Below are positions 55,983-64,000 of a stretch of DNA of 64,000 bases, in pieces. Position numbers and translations under genes: made by a program. Location of the stretch: positions 372,001 to 436,000 of the forward strand of contig MDLF01000074.1 in assembly GCA_001730095.1 (NCBI GenBank), read 5' to 3'. The notes below the pieces were generated by a model that saw only the letters and a list, made by a program, of their open reading frames with translations, was not told the DNA's origin and did no database searches. This DNA comes from Rhodobacteraceae bacterium (ex Bugula neritina AB1). GTDB taxonomy: Bacteria; Pseudomonadota; Alphaproteobacteria; Rhodobacterales; Rhodobacteraceae. The first letter of the stretch is position 1; each line of letters begins with the position of its first letter.

Positions 55983-57320
55983 TCAGGCCAGGTAATCTGA
56001 GCGTTGCAGGCCGTATTTGGCCATCTTCTCGTTCAGCGTCCGGCGCGGCAGGCACAGCTCATCCATCACGCTGGCGATTGAGCCCTTGTGGCGGCGCATG
56101 GTGTTGTCGATCAGCATGCGTTCAAAGGCTTCCACATATTCCTTCAGCGGCTTGCCTTCTGTGGTCATCACCGGCTGCATCTCTTCGTGATCGGACATCA
56201 AAAGCGAGGCGATGGTGCCTGAGCCGCGGCGCGACTGAAGCACCGCACGCTCAGCAATGTTGATCAACTGGCGCACATTGCCCGGCCAGGGGGCCTGCAG
56301 CAGCTGGGCGGCCTCCTGCGCGCTCACCTGCGGTGCGTCACAGCCGTATTCCTCGGAGAACTGCTCGGAAAGCCGGGTAAACAGCGTCAGAATATCCTCG
56401 CCCCGCTGACGCAGCGGCGGCACGGTGATGCGCAAGGCTGCCAGGCGGTAGAACAGGTCCGGGCGCAGCGCGTCCTCGCAGGTCTTGCCTGCTTCCTGCA
56501 GGTTCGAGATGGCGACAATCCGGGTCTCTGCCGGAGTGCCCTGCTCGTTGATCACGCTCAGCAGCTTGGCCTGCAGGCTTTCGGACAGCGCATCGATGTC
56601 TTCCAGAACCAAGGTGCCGCCGCGGGCTTCCTCGATCGCAGGCAGCATGCTGTCTTCCGGCTGCATCGGGCCGAACAAGCGCTTGGCCAGGGCTTCCTCC
56701 TCCAGTGCAGCGCAGGAGATCAGCACGAATTTCTTGCCCGCCCGGCTGCCAACCGCATGCAGCGCATGGGCCACCAGCGTCTTGCCAGTGCCGGTCTCGC
56801 CGTCGATCAGAACATGGCCATCGGCCTGCCCCAAGTCGAGGATATCTTCGCGCAGACGCTCCATCACCGGGCTCTGACCGATCAACTTTTTCATGATCTG
56901 GCCGCCGTCGGACAGCTCGCGCCGCAGCGCCCGATTGTCCAGCGTCAGGCGGCGGGCGCCAGTGGCGCGTTTGGCCAGCTCTGACATGCGGTCCGGGTTA
57001 AAGGGTTTCTCCAGGAAATCGAAAGCGCCGACGCGCATCGCCTCAACCGCCATCGGCACATCGCCATGGCCAGTGATCATGATCACCGGCAGCGCAGAGT
57101 CGCTGCCCATCAGCTTTTTCAGAAACTGCATGCCGTCCATACCGGGCATCTTAATGTCTGAAATCACGATCCCCGGATATTCCGGTCCAAGCACCTTGAG
57201 CGCCTCTTCGGCGCTGGAAAAGGTTTCAGTGTCATAGCCTGACAGCGCCAGCCACTGGCTGATCGACTGCCGCATATCCTGTTCATCATCGACGATCGCG
57301 ATTTTCATAGCCTGTGCCAT
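55983..57320 (-). CDS. dctD: DctD-like response regulator lacking the GAFTGA motif
   Basis: 445 residues: receiver domain with phosphoacceptor D55 (VISDIKMPG), AAA+ domain with Walker A GETGTGKT (174-181) and Walker B-like TLVLEDID, arginine-finger region LRPDLFYRLAALRITVPPLR, and a Fis-type helix-turn-helix at the end (GSIASVMDELCLPRRTLNEKMAKYGL). Between LFG (215-217) and GGTL (234) the expected sigma-54-binding GAFTGA is absent: the segment reads PMQPEDSMLPAIEEAR. It may not activate sigma-54 promoters. AGGAGAGG supports the ATG at 57320. Pairs with the dctB-type kinase. Confidence 0.9.
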   Translation of the reverse strand: MAQAMKIAIVDDEQDMRQSISQWLALSGYDTETFSSAEEALKVLGPEYPGIVISDIKMPGMDGMQFLKKLMGSDSALPVIMITGHGDVPMAVEAMRVGAFDFLEKPFNPDRMSELAKRATGARRLTLDNRALRRELSDGGQIMKKLIGQSPVMERLREDILDLGQADGHVLIDGETGTGKTLVAHALHAVGSRAGKKFVLISCAALEEEALAKRLFGPMQPEDSMLPAIEEARGGTLVLEDIDALSESLQAKLLSVINEQGTPAETRIVAISNLQEAGKTCEDALRPDLFYRLAALRITVPPLRQRGEDILTLFTRLSEQFSEEYGCDAPQVSAQEAAQLLQAPWPGNVRQLINIAERAVLQSRRGSGTIASLLMSDHEEMQPVMTTEGKPLKEYVEAFERMLIDNTMRRHKGSIASVMDELCLPRRTLNEKMAKYGLQRSDYLA

Positions 57321-57352
57321 CCGCGTCCTCTCCTAACTCTTGCGGGCTGCGG

Positions 57353-59125
57353 TCACTCCGCCGCCTCGATGCCGTCCGCCAGGACCGGCAATTGCATCTC
57401 AAAGACCGCGCCGCCGCTCTGGCCATTGCGGGCGGTCAGCCGTCCCCCAAGGTCGTTGACGATCCCCGAGGAGATGGCAAGCCCCAAACCCACCCCGTCG
57501 CCGGGCTGCTTGGTGGTGTAAAAAGGCTCGAACAGTTCATCGAAGTCCTTGATCCCACCCCCGTTGTCGCGCACCGAAAGGGTCGCGGTCTCACCGGCGG
57601 CCAGCAGGATTTCCACCTCCGGGTCCGCCACCGATTTGGTGGCGTCCAGCGCGTTGCGCAAGAGGTTGACCATAACCTGTTCCAGCCGCATCCGGTCGCC
57701 CATCACCATAACAGGTTCTTCCGGCAATATCCGGGTGATTTTCACATGCCGCTGACGCAGCTGCGGCTCCATCATCGACAGGCTGGAAGCCAGCGCATCA
57801 CCCAAGTTTACAGGGCTGAACGCATCGCCGCCCTTGCGCGCATAAGACTTCAGCTGGCGGGTGATGGCGCCCATTCTCTCAATCAGATCATCAATGCGGC
57901 CAAAGGAGGCCAGTGCTTCATCCGGACGGTTGCGATTGAGCAGCAGCCGGGCGCCGGCCAGATAGGTTTTCATCGCCGCAAGCGGCTGATTCAATTCATG
58001 ACTGACAGCCGCCGACATTTCGCCCAGAGCAGCCAGTTTCGAGCTTTGCGCCAGGCTTTGTTCCGCCACCGCGAGGGTCTTTTGCATCCGTTCCCGCTCG
58101 GCGATTTCTCGCTGCAGGCGAACGTTCAATACGCGGAGCTCTGCCGACTCGCGCTGAAACAGCGCCATGCGCAGCGCGGTTTTCCGGCTGAGCGCATAGA
58201 AGGCCAGCGCCAGAAGAATGGCGAATCCCATGATTTCCAGTGCAAGCACCGCGTTCACCCGTTCGCGCACCGAGGCGTAGGTGGTGAATGACGCCATACG
58301 CCAGCCCTGGAACGGCACCCGCGTTTCCAGCCGCATCACGGCCTCGCCTTGCAGATAGGCGTCCGGCGGCAGCGCGGTCCAGTCGGTGGTGGCACGGATT
58401 GCCCGCTGGATCGCGCCTTCGGGAGTCTGCAAGGTCAGCGCGTCGCCCTCCTGCAGCCCGCGCCAGCGCGCTTCGGTCGCCAGGATGATATTACCGGTGC
58501 TGTCCGTCACCAGAACCGCGTCGGAAATTCCCGCCCAGGCGCGTTCAAACTTCTGCAGGTCCACTTCGACAACAATCGCCCCCAGCACACCGGTGACATC
58601 CACAATCCGCCGCGAATAGGTGAACCGGTAGCCGCCGACTTCGCGCGCGATCACAGAGAACACAGTCGACTTGGCCCGCACCGCATCGACAAAATATGCG
58701 GCATTGCGATGGTTTTCGCCCAGCCGGTTGCGGTCGGTAGCCGCCACCGTGCGCCCGTCCCGTGCCAACAACATGATCGAAGCGGCGCCGATTTCATCCA
58801 CGAATGAAATCAGCCGCTGCGTGGACAGGGAAAAATCATTGGATTGCAGCGCTGAGATCAGCGTCTGATCTCGCGCCAGCAACTGCGGCACGATGGCGTG
58901 CTGGCGCAGCTCACTCAGAAGATTGCCCGAATACAACGCCAGCCGCAGCTCGGCCCGGTTGCGGGTGCTTTCTGTAAATCTATGGGTCAGCGCCCGGTTG
59001 GTGGTCCAGACGGTGACCGCAGCTGCCGCCATGAACAGCACAAGCGCCAGCCTTGCGCGCCACGAGATCGTGCGCGAGCCGGTCTTGGGTTTCTTTGCAG
59101 TCAGGTCAAAGCGCGGGGCGGTCAT
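57353..59125 (-). CDS. dctB: DctB-like sensor histidine kinase
   Basis: 590 residues. A membrane helix at about 25-45, a periplasmic dCache-type sensor (AASIMLLARDGRTVAATDRNRLGENHRNAAYFVDA), a second helix near 295-315, then a coiled coil, the phosphoacceptor box AAVSHELNQPLAAMKTYL, and the N, G1 and G2 boxes (NLLRNALDA, DNGGGI, GVGLGLAI). Sequence type fits C4-dicarboxylate sensing, but no DctPQM transporter is in this window. ATG at 59125 is preferred over a TTG two codons earlier. 32 bp before dctD. Confidence 0.9.
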   Translation of the reverse strand: MTAPRFDLTAKKPKTGSRTISWRARLALVLFMAAAAVTVWTTNRALTHRFTESTRNRAELRLALYSGNLLSELRQHAIVPQLLARDQTLISALQSNDFSLSTQRLISFVDEIGAASIMLLARDGRTVAATDRNRLGENHRNAAYFVDAVRAKSTVFSVIAREVGGYRFTYSRRIVDVTGVLGAIVVEVDLQKFERAWAGISDAVLVTDSTGNIILATEARWRGLQEGDALTLQTPEGAIQRAIRATTDWTALPPDAYLQGEAVMRLETRVPFQGWRMASFTTYASVRERVNAVLALEIMGFAILLALAFYALSRKTALRMALFQRESAELRVLNVRLQREIAERERMQKTLAVAEQSLAQSSKLAALGEMSAAVSHELNQPLAAMKTYLAGARLLLNRNRPDEALASFGRIDDLIERMGAITRQLKSYARKGGDAFSPVNLGDALASSLSMMEPQLRQRHVKITRILPEEPVMVMGDRMRLEQVMVNLLRNALDATKSVADPEVEILLAAGETATLSVRDNGGGIKDFDELFEPFYTTKQPGDGVGLGLAISSGIVNDLGGRLTARNGQSGGAVFEMQLPVLADGIEAAE

Positions 59126-59161
59126 AAACAATACCTATTGCGCCCGCCCCGGCTTCTCAAG

Positions 59162-59830
59162 TCAGGCTGCCGTGACCATGCCCGCCAATGCGCGGAACAT
59201 GGCCGTTCCATCTGTGCCGCCATGCCCTTCGTCGGCCGCGCGCTCCGGATGCGGCATCATGCCGAGAACACGGCGGTTTTCGGACAGGATGCCCGCAATG
59301 TCAGCCATCGAACCATTGGGATTATCTTCATAGGTGAAGGCCACCCGGTCCTGATCCTGCAGCGCCTTGACGGTGTCTGCATCAGCAAAATAGTTGCCAT
59401 CGTGGTGGGCAATCGGCACCCCGATCACATCGCCGGCGTTATAACCTTGAGTGAACACGCTATCGGATGTCGTCACTTTCAGGTCTACCGTGCGGCAGAT
59501 GTATTTCAACCCCGCATTGCGCAGCAGTGCGCCCGGCAGCACGCCGGTTTCGGTCAGAATCTGAAAGCCGTTGCAGACGCCAATGGCATAACCGCCGCGG
59601 TCTGCGTGCTCGATGACTGCCTTGCAGATCGGGGACTGTGCCGCGATGGCGCCGCAGCGCAGGTAATCACCATAAGAGAACCCGCCCGGAACGCCGACGA
59701 TATCGACGCCTTCGGGCAGCGCGCTGTCCTTGTGCCAGACCATCGACACATCGAACCCGGCCTGTTCAAACGCCACCGCCAGATCGCGGTCGCAGTTCGA
59801 ACCCGGAAAAACAACAACCGCCGCCTTCAT
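59162..59830 (-). CDS. purQ: Phosphoribosylformylglycinamidine synthase, glutaminase subunit
   Basis: Supplies ammonia for FGAM synthesis in purine biosynthesis. 222 residues of the class I glutamine amidotransferase fold: nucleophile C86 in [24 protein letters not shown] early, and the His-Glu pair of [11 protein letters not shown] at 59830 overlaps the purS stop (TGATG). Works with PurS and PurL; purL is not in this window. Confidence 0.96.
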   Translation of the reverse strand: MKAAVVVFPGSNCDRDLAVAFEQAGFDVSMVWHKDSALPEGVDIVGVPGGFSYGDYLRCGAIAAQSPICKAVIEHADRGGYAIGVCNGFQILTETGVLPGALLRNAGLKYICRTVDLKVTTSDSVFTQGYNAGDVIGVPIAHHDGNYFADADTVKALQDQDRVAFTYEDNPNGSMADIAGILSENRRVLGMMPHPERAADEGHGGTDGTAMFRALAGMVTAA

Positions 59831-60060
59831 CAGGCCATCTCGATGCTGTAGGATTCGATCACTGTGTTCGCCAGCAGCTTTTCGCACATGGCAGTCACAT
59901 CGGCCTCGGTGGCACCTTCAGACAGATCCAGGTCGATCACCTTGCCCTGACGGACGCCTTCGACCTTGTCAAAGCCCAGGGCTCCCAGCGCGTGGCGCAC
60001 AGCCTCGCCCTGCGGATCCAGAACCCCGTTCTTCAGCATCACATGCACCCGTGCCTTCAT
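59830..60060 (-). CDS. purS: Phosphoribosylformylglycinamidine synthase, PurS subunit
   Basis: 76-residue bridging subunit between PurQ and Pur[31 protein letters not shown] followed by [11 protein letters not shown] and [10 protein letters not shown], typical of PurS. One-base overlap with purQ indicates translational coupling. 100 bp after purC, with an interspersed repeat between. Confidence 0.95.
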   Translation of the reverse strand: MKARVHVMLKNGVLDPQGEAVRHALGALGFDKVEGVRQGKVIDLDLSEGATEADVTAMCEKLLANTVIESYSIEMA

Positions 60061-60087
60061 CGCATCATCCCTCAGGTTTTCGATGGC

Positions 60088-60123
60088 GAAGCCCTGCCGG
60101 GCTTCATCTTTCCAAAAATACTC
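60088..60123 (-). repeat. Short interspersed intergenic repeat, copy 4
   Basis: Between purC and purS. Hairpin GAAGCCC/GGGCTTC (60088-60105) overlaps CTTCATCTTTCCAAAAATAC (from 60102), nearly identical to 24348-24369. Confidence 0.65.
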
Positions 60124-60160
60124 AAAGACCCGCAGCGCGGCAGGCGCAACGGGTCCTGTC

Positions 60161-60922
60161 TCAGTTCACCAGCGTCGGCTTGCCCGGCGCCGGCGGGTTG
60201 TTCGGCATCACGCCCAGACGGCGTGCAACTTCACTGTAAGCATCCGTCAGGCTGCCCAGATCCCGGCGGAACACGTCCTTGTCCAGCTTCTCGCCCGAGT
60301 TGATATCCCAAAGACGGCAGCTGTCGGGGCTGATCTCATCTGCGACCACCAGGCGCTGGAAGTCTCCATCGTAGATGCGGCCGATCTCGATCTTAAAGTC
60401 GACCAGACGGATACCAACAGCCAGGAACATGCCGGACAGAAAGTCATTCACCCGCAGCGCCAGGCTCAGGATATCATCCATGTCCTGCTGACTGGCCCAG
60501 CCAAAAGCCGCGATGTGCTCTTCAGTGACCAACGGGTCACCCAGGGCATCATCCTTGTAGCAATACTCAACAATCGGGCGCGGCAGCTGTGTGCCTTCGT
60601 CAATGCCAAGGCGCTTGGAGATGCTGCCCGCCGCATAATTGCGCACGATCACTTCCAGCGGCACGATCTCGCAGCTGCGCACCAGCTGCTCCCGCATGTT
60701 CAGCCGCTTCAGGAAATGGGTTGGCACACCGATTTGCCCCAGCCCCAACATGAAAAATTCGCTGAGAATGTTGTTCAGAACCCCTTTGCCCTCAATCACG
60801 TCGTGTTTTTCGGCGTTGAAGGCGGTGGCGTCATCCTTGAAATACTGCACGATGGTGCCGGGCTCTGGGCCCTCATACAAAGTCTTGGCTTTGCCTTCGT
60901 AAATCTTCTTGCGACGCGCCAT
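60161..60922 (-). CDS. purC: SAICAR synthetase
   Basis: Joins CAIR and aspartate in purine synthesis. 253 residues: [48 protein letters not shown], and [10 protein letters not shown] with the Asp-rich [15 protein letters not shown] segment, all typical of PurC. First of the purC-purS-purQ series; divergent from the zeta homologue gene. Confidence 0.97.
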   Translation of the reverse strand: MARRKKIYEGKAKTLYEGPEPGTIVQYFKDDATAFNAEKHDVIEGKGVLNNILSEFFMLGLGQIGVPTHFLKRLNMREQLVRSCEIVPLEVIVRNYAAGSISKRLGIDEGTQLPRPIVEYCYKDDALGDPLVTEEHIAAFGWASQQDMDDILSLALRVNDFLSGMFLAVGIRLVDFKIEIGRIYDGDFQRLVVADEISPDSCRLWDINSGEKLDKDVFRRDLGSLTDAYSEVARRLGVMPNNPPAPGKPTLVN

Positions 60923-61196
60923 TGGGAACCTTTCGGGTCAATGCCGGGAATCCGGCCCTGCGATGTGCCGCTCTCATAGTGCAAGGGGGCCTCAGCCGCA
61001 AGCGTGCTGCATGGCTCAGCTGTACAGAACCTGTGGCCAGGGCGGCTGCCCCCAGCACCTGCAGCCCGGCCCCTTCCTGCGCAAACGGCTTGCGCAGCAC
61101 TGCAAGGGCCTTACTGCGCACAATTTTTTCTTGCCCTGAACAGTGATCAGGCTCTTATCATATAGAGATGTGCAACAGCTTACATGAGGACGCGAT

Positions 61197-61514
61197 ATGA
61201 CGACATTCGACGAGCGTGAACAGGCCTTTGAAGCGAAGTTCGCGCATGATGAGGAGATGCAGTTCAATGCACAGGCACGCTGCAACAAGCTGCTGGGCCT
61301 TTGGGCGGCGGACCTTCTGGGCCTGGATGGAAAGGATGCAGATGCATTTGCCGGATCCATCGTGGCCGCTGATCTGGAAGAAGCAGGCCACGAGGACGTG
61401 GTGCGGAAGTTGGAAGGCCAACTGCAAGGCAGAGCCTCAGCTGATGACATCCGGGCAAAACGCGCTGCGCTGTTGGCTGCAGCCAAAGACCAGATCCTGA
61501 GCGAAGCCGACTGA
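61197..61514 (+). CDS. DUF1476 protein, F1-ATPase inhibitor zeta-subunit homologue
   Basis: 105 residues of the DUF1476 family, whose Paracoccus member blocks the reverse (ATPase) reaction of F1Fo. Pattern FDEREQAFEAKFAHDEEMQFNAQARCNKLLGLWAADLLGL and a later helical region ending AAAKDQILSEA are typical. The N-terminal inhibitory part is intact. It stands alone, divergent from purC, with a 274-bp upstream region. Confidence 0.93.
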   Translation: MTTFDEREQAFEAKFAHDEEMQFNAQARCNKLLGLWAADLLGLDGKDADAFAGSIVAADLEEAGHEDVVRKLEGQLQGRASADDIRAKRAALLAAAKDQILSEAD

Positions 61515-61769
61515 GCCACAGGGACGCCTGGGCAGGCCGGTCTTGCTGCTGACAATTGTCATTACTTTTCCGCCTCCGGCACGGCAGCTCCCGCCCGGTG
61601 GCATGCCGCCTTTGTGCTGTTATCGGCAGCAATGCGGCAGAGTGTCGGCATCCTCATAATGAACTTGAAGAAAATGAAATTGCCCTGGCAGGCCCAGCGT
61701 GACACTGCGGAGGGAAACCAATTTGCTGTCCGCTGCGCCGGACCAGCCTGCGCATACGGAATCCGACCA
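61515..61769 (+). other. Leader region of the homocysteine methyltransferase gene
   Basis: 255 bp without a gene. An inverted repeat GCGGA/TCCGC lies at 61708-61734, 36-60 bp before the ATG. I compared it with the SAM-II and SAH riboswitch patterns I know and see no match, so no riboswitch is claimed. Confidence 0.35.
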
Positions 61770-62792
61770 ATGACAAACACCTTCGAACAGCTCCTGAATA
61801 CCAAAGACGTGCTGCTGGCGGATGGGGCGACTGGCACCAACCTGTTCGCCATGGGGCTGCAATCCGGCGATGCGCCGGAGTTGTGGAATGTCGATGAGCC
61901 CAAAAAAATCCTGTCCTTATACCAGGGTTCTGTCGATGCGGGCAGCGACCTGTTCCTGACCAACAGCTTTGGCGGCACAGCGGCACGGCTGAAACTGCAC
62001 GATGCGCAGGGGCGTGTGCGTGAATTGAACCGCATCGCAGCCGAACTTGGTCGCGAAGTGGCCGACAAGGCAGAACGCAAGATCGCAGTCGCTGGCTCTG
62101 TCGGCCCGACCGGTGAAATCTTTGAACCGGTTGGCGAAATGTCCCACTCCCTGGCGGTCGAAATGTTCCACGAACAGGCTGATGCCCTGAAGGAAGGCGG
62201 CGCCGACGTGCTGTGGGTTGAAACCATCTCTGCCCCTGAAGAGTTTCGCGCCGCAGCTGAAGCCTTTAAGCTGGCGGATATTCCTTGGTGTGGCACCATG
62301 AGCTTTGACACCGCCGGGCGCACCATGATGGGGGTGACCTCCGCAGATTTGACTAAGCTGGTTGAAGAGTTCGAAAACGCGCCGCTGGCCTTTGGCGCGA
62401 ATTGCGGAACCGGCGCCTCGGACATTCTGCGTACCGTTCTTGGCTTTGCCGCTCAAGGCACTGAACGCCCGGTGATTTCCAAAGGCAATGCCGGCATCCC
62501 CAAATATGTCGATGGCCATATCCACTATGACGGCACCCCCGAGCTGATGGCCGAATACGCGGTTATGGCCCGCGATTCCGGTGCCAAGATCATCGGCGGC
62601 TGCTGCGGCACCATGCCGACACATCTGCGTTCCATGCGCGATGCGCTGGACAGCCGCCCGCGCGGTGACCGCCCTGCGCTTGAACAGATCGTCGAAGCCC
62701 TGGGCCCGTTCACCTCCGACAGTGACGGCACCGGAGAAGATGCCGCTGCGGGCGATGAACGCCGCGGACGCCGTGGACGCCGCCGCGCCTGA
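61770..62792 (+). CDS. bmt: Betaine-homocysteine-type S-methyltransferase
   Basis: Zinc enzyme that moves a methyl group to homocysteine, giving methionine. 340 residues of the BHMT/Pfam S-methyl_trans fold: LLADGATGTNLFAMGL, ETISAPEEF, and the zinc triad C212 (NCGTG), C278 and C279 (GGCCGT). It probably uses glycine betaine, whose product dimethylglycine could feed a dehydrogenase such as that at 21751. Unusual C-terminus: an Asp/Glu segment then an Arg-rich tail RRGRRGRRR. ATG at 61770 has GGAA eight bases before it. Confidence 0.85.
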   Translation: MTNTFEQLLNTKDVLLADGATGTNLFAMGLQSGDAPELWNVDEPKKILSLYQGSVDAGSDLFLTNSFGGTAARLKLHDAQGRVRELNRIAAELGREVADKAERKIAVAGSVGPTGEIFEPVGEMSHSLAVEMFHEQADALKEGGADVLWVETISAPEEFRAAAEAFKLADIPWCGTMSFDTAGRTMMGVTSADLTKLVEEFENAPLAFGANCGTGASDILRTVLGFAAQGTERPVISKGNAGIPKYVDGHIHYDGTPELMAEYAVMARDSGAKIIGGCCGTMPTHLRSMRDALDSRPRGDRPALEQIVEALGPFTSDSDGTGEDAAAGDERRGRRGRRRA

Positions 62793-62818
62793 CAGCTTCT
62801 TCCCATGGTCATTCTTTA

Positions 62819-62857
62819 AAACGGCGCTGCAACGCATTTTGCAACGCCGTTTTTCTT
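62819..62857 (+). terminator. Terminator of the methyltransferase gene
   Basis: ACGGCG-c-TGCAA / TTGCA-a-CGCCGT stem with a T-rich tail TTTTCTTTT. Confidence 0.88.
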
Positions 62858-62862
62858 TTGTC

Positions 62863-63045
62863 TTACCGATCCCAGCCGGTGATGATGAAGCCATCGATCC
62901 CGGGCACAGGGTCCGTTTTCTGTGTCAGCGCATCCTTGACCGAGGCCGCCATATTCGCAGCGCCGACTGCTGGCCCAAATGCGGAATGCCACATCTTGCA
63001 CCGCCCCCATAAAACGCACTTTGACAGCAGCAAAAGCCATTGCAT
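62863..63045 (-). CDS. Doubtful small protein
   Basis: 60-residue frame starting ATG at 63045, with GGTGGGGGG just before. The second half (AVGAANMAASVKDALTQKTDPVPGIDGFIITGWDR) looks protein-like, but the start is uncertain and I recognise no family. The rest of 62858-63114 shows nothing else. Confidence 0.35.
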   Translation of the reverse strand: MQWLLLLSKCVLWGRCKMWHSAFGPAVGAANMAASVKDALTQKTDPVPGIDGFIITGWDR

Positions 63046-63114
63046 GCCCCCCACCTTGTGCCCTGCGGATGACCTGCCTGTGACAAAACGCCGGAGCGGC
63101 AGATCGGGAACACA

Positions 63115-64000
63115 TCAGAAAAGCGCCAACTGATCGCCTGGCTGCGGCGGCCGGGCGAACAAATCGCACCGCAACGCTGCGCTCCGCTCCTGCAGGCCCA
63201 GCCGCTTGCAGGCGGCCTGGAACCGCTGTGCAATCACCTCGGCATAACGCCCCTCTCCGCGCATCCGGTGCCCCCAGCGCGGATCATAGTCGCGCCCGCC
63301 ATGCATCTCCCGCAACCGCGCCATCACCTTGGCAGCCCGGCCAGGCGCATGTTCCGCCAGCCACTCCTGCCAAAGCTCCGATACTTCCCGCGGCAACCGC
63401 AGCATGATCCAGCTGGCCGCATCGGCGCCCGCGTCCGCACCGGCAGCCAAGAGCGCTTCCAGTTCATGGTCTGTCAGCCCCGGCACCACAGGCGATGTCA
63501 TAACCCGCACCGGCACGCCTGCCTCTGTCAGGCGCCGGATGGCAGCCAAACGCCGCGCAGGAAGCGGTGCGCGCGGCTCCATCCTGCGGGATAGATCCGG
63601 ATCCAGGGTGGTCACGGAAATTCCAACCCGCACCAGCCCCTTAGCAGCCATCGGCGCCAGAATGTCCAGATCCCGCTCGACCATGGCGCCCTTGGTCACA
63701 ATCGCAACAGGGTGGTTAAACTCCTGCAGCAGCTCAAGACAGGCGCGGGTGATTCCATAGTCCCGCTCGCAGGGCTGGTAGGGATCCGTATTGGTTCCCA
63801 GCGCCAGCGTTGCCACCCGGTATTTCGGCGCCGACAGCTCCTGGCGCAGCACTGCAGCCGCATTGGGCCGCGCCACCAGCCGGGTTTCAAAATCCAACCC
63901 AGGCGACAACCCCAGGTAGGCATGTGTCGGCCTGGCAAAACAGTAGATGCAACCGTGCTCACACCCCCGGTAAGGATTGATGGACCGGTCAAACGGCAAA
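63115..64000 (-). CDS. PA0069-family radical SAM protein (5' part beyond the window)
   Basis: Truncated by the window edge. The visible 294 residues begin PFDRSINPYRGCEHGCIYCFARPTH, which holds the CxxxCxxC iron-sulfur motif (CEHGCIYC), and continue with ALGTNTDPYQPCER and VTKGAMVERDLDIL, the pattern of the PA0069 / spore-photoproduct-lyase-like radical SAM family. The C-terminus ends at 63115. Function of this family is not established. No partner genes are seen. Confidence 0.88.
   Translation of the reverse strand, partial: LPFDRSINPYRGCEHGCIYCFARPTHAYLGLSPGLDFETRLVARPNAAAVLRQELSAPKYRVATLALGTNTDPYQPCERDYGITRACLELLQEFNHPVAIVTKGAMVERDLDILAPMAAKGLVRVGISVTTLDPDLSRRMEPRAPLPARRLAAIRRLTEAGVPVRVMTSPVVPGLTDHELEALLAAGADAGADAASWIMLRLPREVSELWQEWLAEHAPGRAAKVMARLREMHGGRDYDPRWGHRMRGEGRYAEVIAQRFQAACKRLGLQERSAALRCDLFARPPQPGDQLALF

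Noticed and set aside
61515-61769. SAM or SAH riboswitch before the methyltransferase gene
   Set aside because: No conserved core of the types I know could be matched by eye; only a simple inverted repeat is present.

Overview
This 64 kb window is chromosomal DNA of an alphaproteobacterium, almost certainly a marine Rhodobacteraceae of the Roseobacter group (Leisingera/Phaeobacter/Ruegeria-like). Reasons: a circularly permuted two-piece tmRNA, a DMSP demethylase gene (dmdA) beside acuI with a divergent GntR regulator, the trgA-trgB-cysK tellurite-resistance arrangement known from Rhodobacter sphaeroides, an SspB of the alpha type, an ATPase zeta-subunit homologue, a Hint-domain RTX protein, and high GC with dense packing. 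I see no IS element, prophage, CRISPR array or integrase other than the housekeeping XerD.

Layout. 0-10 kb: pyrH, divergent miaA, an AraC regulator and a five-gene-equivalent peptide-type ABC importer (exported binding protein, two permeases, one fused double ATPase). 10-21.6 kb: a small membrane protein, an SLT lytic transglycosylase, ssb, a nitrate/nitrite-sensor-type chemoreceptor, aroK-aroB, an exported protein of unknown function, xerD, a CorC/HlyC-type protein and an MFS carrier. 21.7-28.3 kb: a dimethylglycine/sarcosine dehydrogenase-like flavoprotein, a MobA-like nucleotidyltransferase preceded by a remarkable cluster of inverted repeats, a Ca2+-binding RTX-DUF4114-Hint protein, and tRNA-Ser(GGA). 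28.3-38.1 kb: a tight minus-strand run of eight genes (class-V aminotransferase, photolyase, cfa, trgA, trgB, cysK, MscS-type channel, AlaX). 38.4-42.5 kb: VOC protein, acuI, dmdA, GntR regulator, tmRNA. 42.6-52.1 kb: SnoaL-like protein, ChrA, SspB, an exported hypothetical, fumC-DUF4169-RHH, a cytochrome P450 coupled to a membrane alpha/beta hydrolase, ccdA and tusA. 52.3-64 kb: rne, the two-component pair dctD-dctB, purQ-purS-purC, the zeta homologue, a betaine-homocysteine-type methyltransferase, and the edge-truncated end of a PA0069-family radical SAM gene.

Functional themes. One-carbon and methylated-osmolyte use recurs: DmdA (DMSP to tetrahydrofolate), AcuI (acryloyl-CoA reduction), a GcvT-fused dimethylglycine dehydrogenase-like enzyme, and a zinc homocysteine methyltransferase. 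The 28-38 kb run looks like an oxidative/envelope-stress block. tmRNA and its expected ClpXP adaptor SspB lie within 3 kb of each other.

The most useful anomalies are: a DctD-like AAA+ response regulator that has lost the sigma-54-contacting GAFTGA loop; a translationally coupled P450/membrane-hydrolase pair without a known pathway; a family of four intergenic repeats, three of them inside operons; paired AGGTCA-N7-TGACCT elements flanking a 22-bp perfect palindrome before the mobA-like gene; and phased TTAAATGTCAGAC direct repeats in the dmdA/GntR divergent region. No single wholly new system is evident; most genes are recognisable families. Product names come from recognising sequence motifs by eye, not from database searches.
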